Source: DASRDU01 sp046331565 (GTDB lineage Bacteria > Acidobacteriota > Blastocatellia > RBC074). Taken from it: a stretch of DNA of 64,000 nucleotides. The notes under the pieces were generated by a model that was not told the origin of the DNA, did no database searches, and saw only the letters and a list, made by a program, of their open reading frames with translations. Location: NCBI GenBank assembly GCA_046331565.1, contig JAXLQP010000010.1, positions 1-64,000 on the forward strand, in the 5' to 3' direction. Each line of letters begins with the position of its first letter. Within the stretch, counting starts at the first letter, position 1. Below are positions 18,507 through 29,523 of the stretch, one piece after another. Position numbers and translations under genes: made by a program.

Positions 18507-20072
18507 ATGGAAAACGCCTGGGTAGAGATTTACGACACGACGTTGCGCGACGGTGCGCAGGGCGAAGGGCTGGCCTATTCGGTTGAGGACAAGCTCAAGA
18601 TCGCGCACGCGCTCGATCAACTGGGCGTGGCATACATCGAAGGCGGCTGGCCCGGCGCGAACCCGAAGGATGTGGAATTTTTTGAGCGCGCCAAATCGGT
18701 GCAGCTTGAGAGCGCCGTCTTTGCCGCGTTCGGCAGCACGCGCCGCGCTGGCGGCTTTGCCGCCGATGATGCAGTCGTGCAGGGACTGCTGGCCGCGCAG
18801 ACGCCGGTTGTGACGATCTTCGGCAAGTCGTGGGACTTTCACGTTGATGTCGCGCTCAAGACCACGCTCGAAGAAAACCTGCGCATGATTGCCGACACTG
18901 TGAGCCATCTGAAAGCCTGCGGGCGGCGCGTCTTTTATGATGCCGAGCATTTCTTTGACGGTTTTCGCGCGAGCGCCGAGTACGCGCTCGACACGCTGAA
19001 CGCGGCATACAAAGCCGGGGCGGAGGCGATCATTCTTTGCGATACGAACGGCGGCGCGCTGCCTGAACGCATTGCCGAAGTCGTGCAGATCGTCCGCGCC
19101 AGATTCCCTGATGCCCGCATCGGCATTCACGCGCACAATGACGGTGAACTCGCTGTCGCCAATTCGCTCGCTGCGGTTGAAGCCGGAGCGACGCAGGTGC
19201 AGGGCACGGTCAACGGCATCGGTGAACGCTGCGGCAATGCGAATCTCTGTTCGATCATTCCGAACATCGAACTGAAGATGAATCGTCGCTGCCTGCCGGA
19301 CGGCAGGCTGCAACTGCTGACGCACACGAGCCGCTACATCAGCGAAGTCGCCAACCTGGTACCGAACGACCGCGCGCCGTTTGTGGGCCGCAGCGCGTTC
19401 GCGCACAAGGGCGGCATTCACGTTTCGGCGGTGATGAAGGCCAAAGAGACTTACGAGCACATCAACCCTGAACTGGTCGGCAATGAAACGCGCGTGCTGG
19501 TGAGCGATCAGTCCGGCGTCAGCAACATCAATTTCAAGGCGAAGGATTTCGGCGAAGACTTTGCGCGCAACCCCGAAGCGGCGCGGCGGCTGCTGGCTGA
19601 ACTCAAGCAGCTTGAGCACGAAGGCTATTCATTCGAGGATGCCGATGCGTCGTTTCACCTGCGCGCACTCGGCGCTCTGGGCAAGCGGAAATATTTCTTC
19701 GAGACGGTTGAGTATCGGTTGTGGATCAGTTCCATCGGTGAACCTGAAGCCGTCGTGCGCGTCAAAGTCGGTGACGAAGAGATGCACACCGCAAGCCTGG
19801 GTGACGGGCCTGTGCACGCGCTCGACCAGGCATTGCGCAAGGCGCTGCGCGGTCATTACCCGCAGATTGACCGCTTTCACCTGATTGATTTCAAGGTGCG
19901 CCTGCTTGACGGCGAACACGCCACTGCCGCCAAAACCCGTGTGCACATCGAAACCACCAACGGCGAACGTTCGTGGAATACGGTCGGCGTCGCTGAAAAC
20001 ATCATCGCCGCCTCGTGGCAGGCGATCACTGAAAGCATCGAATACGGGTTGCATTCCGGCGCTCAGCAGTGA
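18507..20072 (+). CDS. cimA: (R)-citramalate synthase
   Basis: A 521-residue LeuA-like enzyme that condenses pyruvate with acetyl-CoA to citramalate, leading through LeuCD and LeuB to 2-oxobutyrate for isoleucine. The signature DTTLRDGAQGEGLAYSVEDKLKIA and GGWPGANPKDVEFF distinguish the CimA type (TIGR00977) from LeuA; HAHNDGELAVANSLAAVEAGA and HKGGIHVSAVMK are the later catalytic motifs. A C-terminal allosteric domain is present from about residue 390. Its place among the ilv genes fits a threonine-independent isoleucine route. Members of this family are often confused with homocitrate synthase; the QGEG motif favours citramalate. Confidence 0.92.
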   Translation: MENAWVEIYDTTLRDGAQGEGLAYSVEDKLKIAHALDQLGVAYIEGGWPGANPKDVEFFERAKSVQLESAVFAAFGSTRRAGGFAADDAVVQGLLAAQTPVVTIFGKSWDFHVDVALKTTLEENLRMIADTVSHLKACGRRVFYDAEHFFDGFRASAEYALDTLNAAYKAGAEAIILCDTNGGALPERIAEVVQIVRARFPDARIGIHAHNDGELAVANSLAAVEAGATQVQGTVNGIGERCGNANLCSIIPNIELKMNRRCLPDGRLQLLTHTSRYISEVANLVPNDRAPFVGRSAFAHKGGIHVSAVMKAKETYEHINPELVGNETRVLVSDQSGVSNINFKAKDFGEDFARNPEAARRLLAELKQLEHEGYSFEDADASFHLRALGALGKRKYFFETVEYRLWISSIGEPEAVVRVKVGDEEMHTASLGDGPVHALDQALRKALRGHYPQIDRFHLIDFKVRLLDGEHATAAKTRVHIETTNGERSWNTVGVAENIIAASWQAITESIEYGLHSGAQQ

Positions 20073-20103
20073 TCTGATTGAATCAGTCGCAAGACACCGG
20101 TTT

Positions 20104-20360
20104 CAGTACCGGGAGCGTCAGCGTACTGGCATGAAGTCAAGGCTGTCTGAAAGAAACTCGCACCACCCGCGTAGTAACGAATTCATTCGTTGTTTTTGAA
20201 TAGTTGCAGCTTCAGCAGCAGAACGAATGAATTCGTTACTACGAGGGTGTGGCCCGGTTCCACCACGACTCCTTAACTTCACGCCATTGAGCGTCAGCGA
20301 CCTGGCCATGGCGGGAGCGACTTTCTGGCAGACACCAGGTCGCTGACGCTCCCGGTACTG
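20104..20360. repeat. nested palindromic element (20-bp outer, 21-bp inner inverted repeats)
   Basis: The outer arms 20104-20123 (CAGTACCGGGAGCGTCAGCG) and 20341-20360 are exact reverse complements. Between them, 20171-20191 (GTAGTAACGAATTCATTCGT and one T) pairs exactly with 20222-20242. The whole 257-bp region lies between cimA and the small gene at 20375 and has no coding capacity. It looks like one short element inserted in another, or a composite MITE. Confidence 0.85.
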
Positions 20361-20374
20361 TCTGTGAGGCACAG

Positions 20375-20584
20375 ATGAATCTGACCAGAGAACAGGAAGA
20401 GATGCTGCTCAACCCGCAGCCCGGAACAGCGGCGGCGCGGGCGCATGAGTTTGGAATTGATCTGACGCTGACACTGGCCAATCTTCGCCTGACTCCGCAA
20501 CAAAGGCTGGAGCGACTGGAAGCAAAACGTGAATTTGTGCGGCAACTGAGATCGGCAGTTCGCAAAGGGCAAATCAAAAAATGA
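20375..20584 (+). CDS. hypothetical small protein (69 aa), partner of the nucleotidyltransferase
   Basis: A charged, helical 69-residue protein (MNLTREQEEMLLNPQPG...LRLTPQQRLERLEAKREFVRQL). Its stop overlaps the start of the next gene by 4 nt (ATGA), so the pair is translationally coupled. Small helical proteins upstream of nucleotidyltransferase-fold proteins are sometimes antitoxins or DNA-binding partners. I did not recognise the family. Confidence 0.7.
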   Translation: MNLTREQEEMLLNPQPGTAAARAHEFGIDLTLTLANLRLTPQQRLERLEAKREFVRQLRSAVRKGQIKK

Positions 20585-21102
20585 AGGAACTGGAGCCACA
20601 GCTTGCGCTGCTGAAGAATTATGAAGTGGACTTTATTGTTGTTGGCGGCGTTGCCGTGGTCGCGCATGGCGCAGATTACCTGACACACGATCTCGACGTT
20701 TGCTATTCAAGAGGCTCAGATAATATTGAAAGACTGGTGGCGGCGCTGAAGTCGGTCAACGCCAGGTTACGCGGTGCCCCGGCAGGTCTGCCATTTATTC
20801 TTGATGCCCGAACCATCAGGCAGGGATTGAACTTTACTTTTGACACCGACATTGGGCCGCTGGATTTGCTGGGAGAGGTGGCCGGAGTTGGTGGCTACAA
20901 GGAAGCCCGTGAAGGATCAATTACTGCGGAGCTTTTTGGCTTTCAGGTTTCCATCCTTTCGCTTGACAAGCTGATTGCGGCAAAACGAGCGGCAGGTCGT
21001 TCCAAAGACCTGATGGCGCTCCCTGAACTGGAAGCTATACAGGAAGTGCAAAAGACTGCCCGGACGGAAACTGGCAATAATCCTGCGGACATTGACTCAT
21101 AA
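20581..21102 (+). CDS. nucleotidyltransferase-fold protein
   Basis: A 173-residue protein with the start of a nucleotidyltransferase domain: VDFIVVGGVAVVAHGADYLTHDLDVCYSR, in which GG, the HG turn and DLDV (two metal-binding aspartates) are the diagnostic elements, followed by a third acidic region (GPLDLLGEV). Relatives include AbiEii-like toxins and MNT/DUF6036 proteins. Coupled to the small upstream gene it could form a toxin-antitoxin or modification pair; that is inference. Its function is unknown. Confidence 0.75.
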   Translation: MKELEPQLALLKNYEVDFIVVGGVAVVAHGADYLTHDLDVCYSRGSDNIERLVAALKSVNARLRGAPAGLPFILDARTIRQGLNFTFDTDIGPLDLLGEVAGVGGYKEAREGSITAELFGFQVSILSLDKLIAAKRAAGRSKDLMALPELEAIQEVQKTARTETGNNPADIDS

Positions 21103-21568
21103 AACCACATTCTTGAGATTACAACCTGGAAAAGTGCATCTGCTTGCTGGCCTGCTCATTTTCATCATCTTTTTGCTGATGGGCGGCTATATGCGCTTTC
21201 GCGTACATCATCTGATGGAAGCAAGCGACCGGCTGCGGTTTTCGCTGCGCGGCAATCACATCTACACGCTCTGGGCGGCGCTGCTCAATCTGACGCTCGG
21301 CAGTTATCTGAAAATCCAGGAGTCCGGCTGGCGGGCGAAGCTGCAACTGGCGGGTTCGCTGCTGGTGCTGCTGGCGTCGGCGCTGGTTATCATTGCCTTC
21401 TTTTTTGAATCGAAGTATTCGCTTGAACGTCCCATTACGCTGGCGGCGGTAGTCTGTGCGCTGACCGGCACATTTTCACATTTCATCAGCACTGTTAAGG
21501 ATCAATCCGGGCCGGTCTCGTCGCAGCCCGAACGGGCGCAGGCGCAGGCTGGCTCAGTCACACACTGA
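21092..21568 (+). CDS. hypothetical four-TM membrane protein
   Basis: About 158 residues with four hydrophobic helices (LLAGLLIFIIFLLMGGYM; IYTLWAALLNLTLGSYL; AGSLLVLLASALVIIAFFF; ITLAAVVCALTGTFSHFI) and a Gln/Ala-rich tail. The start is uncertain: TTG at 21092 overlaps the upstream gene, and GTG at 21133 would also keep the first helix. No family was recognised. It ends 5 nt before ilvD and may be co-transcribed with it. Confidence 0.65.
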   Translation: MTHKTTFLRLQPGKVHLLAGLLIFIIFLLMGGYMRFRVHHLMEASDRLRFSLRGNHIYTLWAALLNLTLGSYLKIQESGWRAKLQLAGSLLVLLASALVIIAFFFESKYSLERPITLAAVVCALTGTFSHFISTVKDQSGPVSSQPERAQAQAGSVTH

Positions 21569-21573
21569 ACATT

Positions 21574-23259
<1,686 letters not shown>

Positions 23260-23273
23260 AGATCAGTCCAGCA

Positions 23274-23340
23274 CAAAGACGCAAAGAGCGCAGGGGAGAA
23301 AGAACAGCCTGATCTTTCCTTTGCGCTCTTTGCGTCTTTG
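23274..23340. repeat. 19-bp perfect inverted repeat between ilvD and polA
   Basis: CAAAGACGCAAAGAGCGCA (23274-23292) pairs exactly with 23322-23340; the 29-nt loop allows further weak pairing. It starts 15 nt after the ilvD stop and ends 33 nt before polA, so it may end the ilvD transcript or be a dispersed palindrome. No T-run is present. Confidence 0.75.
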
Positions 23341-23373
23341 CGTTTCACAAAAGTCTCTCTGATAATCCCGCAC

Positions 23374-26040
23374 ATGCCAGATAAAAAACGTCTCTTCCTT
23401 GTTGATGGAATGTCGAATATCTTCCGCGCTTATTACGCGGTGCGCACCGGGCTGTCGAATTCGCGGGGTGTGCCGACGAATGCGGTCTTTGGCTTTACGA
23501 TGATGCTGCGGCGGCTGCTGACGCATCACCGGCCTGATTACATCGGGGTTGTGCTGGATTCGAAAGAGAAGACTTTCCGGCACGAAAACTATGAACAGTA
23601 CAAAGCGCATCGCACTGAGATGCCGGATGAACTGGCGGCGCAGTTGCCGCATATCCTGCGCGTCTGCGAAGCGTTTCGCGTGCCGGTGCTGCGGCTGGCG
23701 CGGTATGAGGCTGATGATCTGATCGGCACGCTCGCGTGCAAGGCGGCCAGTCAGGGTTTGCAGGCCGTCATCGTTTCGACCGACAAGGATCTGTGCCAGC
23801 TTGTGCGCGACGCTGAAATCGTGGTGCTGAGAGAAGGCAAAAATGGTGAGGAATGGTTTGATGAAGAGGGCGTGAAAAAGCGGCTCGGTGTGCGGCCCGA
23901 TCAGGTGGTTGACCTGCTTGGTCTGATGGGCGATTCGTCGGACAACATTCCCGGCGCGCCGGGCATTGGCGAAAAGGGTGCGGTGCAGATCATCGAACAG
24001 TTCGGTTCGATTGAAGCGGCGCTGGCCGGATGGGAAGAGGTCAAAAAGAAAACCTACCGCGAATCGCTGCGTGACCATGCCGCGCTCATCCGGCAGTCGC
24101 GTGAACTGGCGCGCATTGATTGCGACGCTCCGGTTGAGCTTGATTTGCAGGCTCTCGTGACTGAAGAACCTGACGCAAAGCTGGCTTATGAATTGTTTGC
24201 TGAACTTGAATTTCAGGCGCTGACCCGCGAATTTGCGGGCGCAGCCAGAGAAAGCGGCGCCGCGACAATCGTCAAAGCCGCCGCCGGCCCGGTGAAATAC
24301 CGCACGCTCAAACACGCTGATGATTTGCGCAGGCTGGCCGGTTCATTGCTGGCAAAGGATCGCGTGGCCTTTGCGCTGGCCGAAGCTGACCCGAAAGAGC
24401 GCGGGTTGTTTGAAGACGATCAGTGGCGGATTCAGGGCGTCGCGTTTTCGACGGCGCGCGGCACGGCTGATTATTTCGATCTGGCGGCTTGTGATGATCG
24501 CGCGGCAGCAGTGGAAATTCTGAAGGAAATTTTTGACAACGGGCTGCTTGAAAAATCCGTTCACGATCTGAAGCGGGCGATGACCGTGACCTGCGACCTC
24601 GGTTTCAAATTTGAGAACGTGACTGATGACACGCTGATTCAGGCTTATCTGCTCGATGCTGAACGCGCCAGTTATCCGTTGCCGCTGCTGGCAAAGGAAT
24701 ATCTCGGCCTTGATGCCGAAATGCCCGAAGGCGTCGCCGGGCGTGTGGCTCAGGCTGCTGATTTGACCGGGCAGCTTGCTGATACGCTGAATGCGCAGAT
24801 TGAGCAGGAAGGAATTGACCTCGTTTACCGCAACATTGAAATGCCGCTGATTCCGATTCTGTATGAAATGGAGCAGGCCGGTTTTCGCGTGGACACTCAG
24901 GTGCTGGCTGAAATTTCGGTTGAAATGGATCGGGAACTCGAAAAGCTGACGCGGAAAATTTATGAACTGGCGGGCGAGGAATTCAACGTCAATTCGCCGT
25001 CGCAGCTCGGTGACATTTTTGAGCGGCTGAATTTTGAAGTGTCGCGTCGCACTTCAACCGGCAAAATTTCAACCAGCCGCGACATTCTCGAAGAACTGGC
25101 GACAAAGTATGAACTGCCGCGCCTGATTATCGAATACCGCGAGATGGCCAAGCTCAAGGGCACTTACGTTGATGCCTTCCCGAAACTGATCAGCAAACGC
25201 GACGGGCGCATTCACACGACGCTCAATCAGACGGTGGCGGCGACAGGCCGACTGAGCAGCACTGAACCGAATCTGCAAAACATTCCGATTCGCACTGAAA
25301 TGGGGCGTCGCATTCGCCGCGCCTTCATTCCGGCTGATGGCTGCGTGCTGCTGTCGGCTGATTATTCACAGATTGAACTGCGCCTGCTGGCTCACATCAC
25401 GCGCGACGCGGCGATGCTTGAAGCCTTCCGCCAGGGCGAGGACATTCACGCGCTCACCGCCCGCGCCGTGTTTGGCGCAAAGACCGACGCCGAATTGCGC
25501 GAGAAACGCCGCGTCGCCAAGATCGTCAACTTCGGCATCGCTTATGTGATCGGCGCCTTCGGCCTGGCGCAGCGTGTCGGCATTTCGCGCGCCGAAGCAA
25601 AGCGGGTGATTGAGGACTATTACCGCACTTATACCGGCGTCAAAAAATACATGGACGAGATGCCCGACAAAGTGCGCGCCGAAAATGGTATTGCCCGTTC
25701 AATCTTTGGCCGCATTCGCCGCATCCCGGATGTGAGCAATAAAAACGGCAACCTGCGCGCCCGCGCCGAACGCGAAGCCGTCAATATGCCGATTCAGGGC
25801 ACGGCCAGCGACATTGTGAAACTGGCGATGCTGAAAGTTGATGAAGTATTGCGCCACGAAAAACTCAGCGCCCGCATGATCCTGCAGGTTCACGACGAAC
25901 TTGTTTTTGAAGTTCCGCAGGCCGAAGTCGAACGCACCAGCCAGGTCGTCAAGGAAGCGATGGAAAGCGCCGCCCAAATAGACGTGCCACTCGAAGTTGA
26001 AATCGGAACAGGGAAGAACTGGATGGATGCAAAGCCGTGA
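23374..26040 (+). CDS. polA: DNA polymerase I
   Basis: An 888-residue family A polymerase for Okazaki-fragment processing and repair. Order of domains: 5'-3' exonuclease (residues 1-290, with FLVDGMSNIFRAYYA, ARYEADDLIGTLA, STDKDLCQLV and LMGDSSDNIPGAPGIGEKGA), 3'-5' exonuclease-like domain (about 310-490), and polymerase (about 500-888, with ADYSQIELRLLAHI, the RRVAKIVNFGIAYVIGAFGLA O-helix region and LQVHDELVFEVP). The proofreading motif I, normally D-x-E, reads FALAEAD at about 340, so 3'-5' exonuclease activity is probably lost, as in several bacterial Pol I enzymes. The start MPDKKRLFLVDG is chosen by homology; an in-frame ATG 36 nt upstream falls in the inverted repeat. Confidence 0.96.
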   Translation: MPDKKRLFLVDGMSNIFRAYYAVRTGLSNSRGVPTNAVFGFTMMLRRLLTHHRPDYIGVVLDSKEKTFRHENYEQYKAHRTEMPDELAAQLPHILRVCEAFRVPVLRLARYEADDLIGTLACKAASQGLQAVIVSTDKDLCQLVRDAEIVVLREGKNGEEWFDEEGVKKRLGVRPDQVVDLLGLMGDSSDNIPGAPGIGEKGAVQIIEQFGSIEAALAGWEEVKKKTYRESLRDHAALIRQSRELARIDCDAPVELDLQALVTEEPDAKLAYELFAELEFQALTREFAGAARESGAATIVKAAAGPVKYRTLKHADDLRRLAGSLLAKDRVAFALAEADPKERGLFEDDQWRIQGVAFSTARGTADYFDLAACDDRAAAVEILKEIFDNGLLEKSVHDLKRAMTVTCDLGFKFENVTDDTLIQAYLLDAERASYPLPLLAKEYLGLDAEMPEGVAGRVAQAADLTGQLADTLNAQIEQEGIDLVYRNIEMPLIPILYEMEQAGFRVDTQVLAEISVEMDRELEKLTRKIYELAGEEFNVNSPSQLGDIFERLNFEVSRRTSTGKISTSRDILEELATKYELPRLIIEYREMAKLKGTYVDAFPKLISKRDGRIHTTLNQTVAATGRLSSTEPNLQNIPIRTEMGRRIRRAFIPADGCVLLSADYSQIELRLLAHITRDAAMLEAFRQGEDIHALTARAVFGAKTDAELREKRRVAKIVNFGIAYVIGAFGLAQRVGISRAEAKRVIEDYYRTYTGVKKYMDEMPDKVRAENGIARSIFGRIRRIPDVSNKNGNLRARAEREAVNMPIQGTASDIVKLAMLKVDEVLRHEKLSARMILQVHDELVFEVPQAEVERTSQVVKEAMESAAQIDVPLEVEIGTGKNWMDAKP

Positions 26041-26139
26041 CGGAGAGCCGCGCCATTGCCAGCCGGGTGAAATTGTAATCATCCGTGGCGTTGTGGAATG
26101 ACTGGCCGGGCCTTTGAATCGGTGAAGACCAGTCGGGAG

Positions 26140-28026
26140 TCAGTCCTGAGAGATGAGTGGTCGGGTGGCGTCCAGAACTGCAAACCGGGGACTGGATCGC
26201 AGGTTATCGAATCCGGGATCAATTTTGATGTACTGAAACTCCCAGTTGCGTTCGGCATCTGCTTTCTGTAACCAGGCAAGCGCCGCCTCATCTTCCTTCA
26301 GCGCAGCATAAATGGCGGCAATGCGATAAGGCGAGACATAGCCTGTTCCGGTTTGTTGCAACAGTTCTGCCAGCACCAGGCGTGCGTCCTCCTTCCGACC
26401 TGCTGCCGCATAGGCACAGGCCAGTTCCGCCACAACCCCGCTGTTATTGCCGGACAATTGCCGGGCGCGTTCCAGTTCGGCAATCGCCTGCCGGTGATTG
26501 CCCTGCGCAAGGTACGTCCAGCCGAGAAACCAGCGCGCGGGCCAGAAATCGGGGTCAGGTTCAAGCAGCTTTTCCAGATGTGTGACCGCCTGATCGTAAC
26601 GACGCGCATAGTAATTGACAAAACCTTCCACCGAACTGGTGATCAGCGAAAGCGGATCAAGTTCGCGCGCGCGTTTGATTTCAGCCAGGGCTTCGTCAAA
26701 GCGCTCCTGCGAGGTCAGGTATTCGGCGTACCACTGATGCGCCGTCGGATAATTCGGATTGAGCGCGATGGCGCGCTGATATTCGCGTTCCGCGCCAGCC
26801 CGGTCACGGTCATACGCCATCAGAGCCAGAGCCAGCGAGGTATGCGCTTCAGCCAGCGTATCGTCGAGCGAGAGCGCCTTTTGCGCGGCGGCCCTGGCTT
26901 TGGGAAAAGAATCCTTCGGCGACGACAGGCTGTAATAACTCAGCAGGTTATAACTGTCTGCCAGTCCTGCCCACGCCAGCGCATAGGCCGGGTCTTTTTC
27001 TGTCGCCTGCTCAAAATACCCGATGCCTTTTTTCAGGCCTTCCGCCGTGCGCTTGTTCCAGAAATAGCGGCCTCGCAAATAGAGTTGCCAGGCCTCAGGG
27101 CTGGCCGTCAGCGTTCTGGCCAGCAGCCGTTTTTCTTCGCCGCTCAATCGCAGGGCCAGTGCCTGGCTCACGCGCTCGGCGGTTGCATCCTGCACGGCGA
27201 ACACATCGGTGAATTTCTCGTCGAATTTTTCTGACCACAACGGCGCGCCGTCGCTCACGCGAATCAGTTGCACAGTGATGCGAATGCGGTCGTTGAGCCG
27301 CTGAAATCTGCCGTCAATCAGTGCATCCACGCCCAGTTGCCGCCCGGCGGTGAGCGGGTCGGCATCGGCATATTTCAGCACCGAACTCGTCGGTCGCGTC
27401 ACCACCTGCCGCAGATTGCCGAGGCTGGTAATCAGCGTGTCCGCCAGCCCAAGCGTCAGATATTCGTCACCGCTCTGACCACTCAGGTTTTTGAACGGCA
27501 GCACGGCGATGGTTTTCACAGCGGCTTCAGTGGCGGGCTGGCGCGATTTGATGACGAGCCAGACCGTGACCGCAATCACCAGCACTGACAGCGCCGCCAG
27601 CATGATTCTGCGATGGCTGAACACGCGGGCGCGTGACGGCGGGGCGGCTGGCAGAGTCAGGGCAGGCGGCGTTTCGACTTCCGGCAACGCTTCGACGATT
27701 TCTCTGACTTCGGCCACAAAACTGTAGCCGCGTCCGGGAATCGTGACGATGTAACGGTGCTGCTGCGGGTTTTCGCCAAGCGCCTTGCGCAGCGCCGAGA
27801 TGATGACGGTCAGGTTGTTCTCTTCAACTACGGTGTCGGGCCAGAGCTGGCGCATCAGTTCGTCCTTGGCCAGCACTTCGCCGCGTCGCCGAATCAGCGC
27901 GAGCAGCATGTTGAAGGCGCGCGGCGCAAGATTCACCGACTGGCCATCGCGCAGCAGCAGGTGTCGGCCTGCGTCCACCCGAAAGACATCAAATTCGTAA
28001 AGCTCTCTGGCGGAACTGGTTGGCAT
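26140..28026 (-). CDS. winged-helix / TolB-like / TPR regulator (CadC-type)
   Basis: A 628-residue protein combining an OmpR-type winged helix (residues 10-105, with NLAPRAFNMLLALIRRRGEVLAKDELMRQLW and IVTIPGRGYSFV), one TM helix at about 146-163, a TolB-like FlgO/PknH-type domain (IAVLPFKNLSGQSGDEYLTLGLADTLI to about 290) and then some eight TPR-like repeats. It would bind DNA in the cytoplasm and sense something outside through the membrane, as CadC does. This architecture is greatly expanded in Acidobacteriota. Targets are unknown; it converges on polA and diverges from the MFS gene. Confidence 0.9.
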   Translation of the reverse strand: MPTSSARELYEFDVFRVDAGRHLLLRDGQSVNLAPRAFNMLLALIRRRGEVLAKDELMRQLWPDTVVEENNLTVIISALRKALGENPQQHRYIVTIPGRGYSFVAEVREIVEALPEVETPPALTLPAAPPSRARVFSHRRIMLAALSVLVIAVTVWLVIKSRQPATEAAVKTIAVLPFKNLSGQSGDEYLTLGLADTLITSLGNLRQVVTRPTSSVLKYADADPLTAGRQLGVDALIDGRFQRLNDRIRITVQLIRVSDGAPLWSEKFDEKFTDVFAVQDATAERVSQALALRLSGEEKRLLARTLTASPEAWQLYLRGRYFWNKRTAEGLKKGIGYFEQATEKDPAYALAWAGLADSYNLLSYYSLSSPKDSFPKARAAAQKALSLDDTLAEAHTSLALALMAYDRDRAGAEREYQRAIALNPNYPTAHQWYAEYLTSQERFDEALAEIKRARELDPLSLITSSVEGFVNYYARRYDQAVTHLEKLLEPDPDFWPARWFLGWTYLAQGNHRQAIAELERARQLSGNNSGVVAELACAYAAAGRKEDARLVLAELLQQTGTGYVSPYRIAAIYAALKEDEAALAWLQKADAERNWEFQYIKIDPGFDNLRSSPRFAVLDATRPLISQD

Positions 28027-28204
28027 TGCTACAGGAAAAAATAGGAAATAATAAGCGCCGCCCTAAGGACTTTCAGCCAGCATCAGTCCAGGATTCTCAC
28101 CCATTCATTGCCGCATTTTCATGCTGAATTCTTCCAAAGTGTAACAAGGCGTAACCTGGCCAACAATAGCCGGGGCGCGCCGACTCCTGAAGCGAGGCAA
28201 AGAT

Positions 28205-29506
28205 ATGTCTGCGGCAGCGCCGACTTCTGTTCGTCGAAACATTCTCTTTCTGCTGGCCGGGCTGAGTCTGGCGAGTTACGTCCTGCGCTCTAATATTTCC
28301 ATTGCGGCGAAATTCATGAAGCCGGAACTGGGGCTGGATGACATTCAGATGGGGCAGGTCTTCAGCGCGTTCATGCTGGGTTATGCGCTGTTTCAGATTC
28401 CCGGCGGATGGCTCGGCGACCGCAAAGGGCCGCGTCTGGTGCTGACGCTGGCGGCTGGCCTGTGGGGCGCAACGACGTTGCTGACGGGCCTGGCGCCGAC
28501 AGCAGGCGCGTTTGTTGTATTGCTGGTGCTGCGCTTTTTGCTGGGCGCGGCGGAGGCGGCCACTTATCCCGTGGCAGCGCGCGCGGTAGCGAACTGGTTT
28601 CCGCTCGGCGAACGCACGTTTGCCAATGCGGTCGTGATTGCAGGCTCTACGCTGGGCATGATTTTCAACGGGCCGCTGGTTTCATCGCTGATGGCAGCGT
28701 GGGGCTGGCGCGCGACTTTCTTTGTCACCAGCGTGGCGGGATTCCTGATCGCAGTCCTGTGGTGGCGCTATGCCACAAATCAGCCGGAACAGCATACGCG
28801 CATCAACGATGCCGAACTGATTACGATTTATGCCGACAAGCCGGACGGCGCGTCCGCTCAGCAGGCTTCGTGGCGCGCACTGCTGCGCAACAAAAACATC
28901 AGCCTGATTTCGCTCAGTTATTTTCTCGACAGCTTTGTGCTGTTCGTTTTTGTGTTCTGGTTTTATCTCTACCTGACCGATGAACGCGGCTTCGGCATTC
29001 TCAGGGGCGGCATTTACAACAGCCTGCCATATGTCTTTGCGATGGTGATGCTGCCGATTTGTGGCAGGCTCTGCGACGCGCTGGCCGCGCACACTGGCCG
29101 CAGCCGCAGCCGTCGCCTCTTCGCCATCGGATGTCTGCTGCTGGCCGCTGTCTTTCTCTTTCTCGGCGCGAGCGTCAGCGCGCCGCTGCCTGCCATCGTC
29201 TGCCTGTCACTTGCGGTCGGATTTCTGATGAGTACGGAAGGGCCGTTCTGGGCAGGCACGATTGAGGCTGCCGGAGAGAACGGCGGCACGGCGGGCGGTG
29301 TGATGAACACTGCCGGAAATCTGGCGGGGGTGGTTTCGACTGCGCTCGCGCCCGTGCTGGTCAGGCAGATGGGCTGGGTGGCGACGTTTGTCGTGTGCGC
29401 GGCGATGCTGGTGGTCGCGGGTTTGATCTGGATGTTTGTGCAGGGCGGGCAGCCGACGCGTGAGGCTGTCACGACGGCAGATGAACTGGCCGTCGAAAAT
29501 TCGTAA
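28205..29506 (+). CDS. MFS transporter
   Basis: A 433-residue major facilitator with about twelve TM helices. The loop 2-3 motif GGWLGDRKGPR and RFLLGAAEAATYPVAARAVANWFPLGERTFANAVVIAGSTLG place it near the anion:cation symporter (ACS, ExuT/NarK-like glucarate/hexuronate) group. Substrate unknown. It starts a plus-strand group with two gamma-glutamyltransferase-like enzymes; GGT1 begins 18 nt downstream, so uptake of a compound made or used by those enzymes is possible. Confidence 0.9.
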   Translation: MSAAAPTSVRRNILFLLAGLSLASYVLRSNISIAAKFMKPELGLDDIQMGQVFSAFMLGYALFQIPGGWLGDRKGPRLVLTLAAGLWGATTLLTGLAPTAGAFVVLLVLRFLLGAAEAATYPVAARAVANWFPLGERTFANAVVIAGSTLGMIFNGPLVSSLMAAWGWRATFFVTSVAGFLIAVLWWRYATNQPEQHTRINDAELITIYADKPDGASAQQASWRALLRNKNISLISLSYFLDSFVLFVFVFWFYLYLTDERGFGILRGGIYNSLPYVFAMVMLPICGRLCDALAAHTGRSRSRRLFAIGCLLLAAVFLFLGASVSAPLPAIVCLSLAVGFLMSTEGPFWAGTIEAAGENGGTAGGVMNTAGNLAGVVSTALAPVLVRQMGWVATFVVCAAMLVVAGLIWMFVQGGQPTREAVTTADELAVENS

Positions 29507-29523
29507 CAAGGAGAAACCAGTTT

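Noticed and set aside
18495..19619. 374-aa frame on the minus strand opposite cimA
   Set aside because: Long antisense frames are common in this GC-rich DNA; cimA has full motif support and the antisense product has none.
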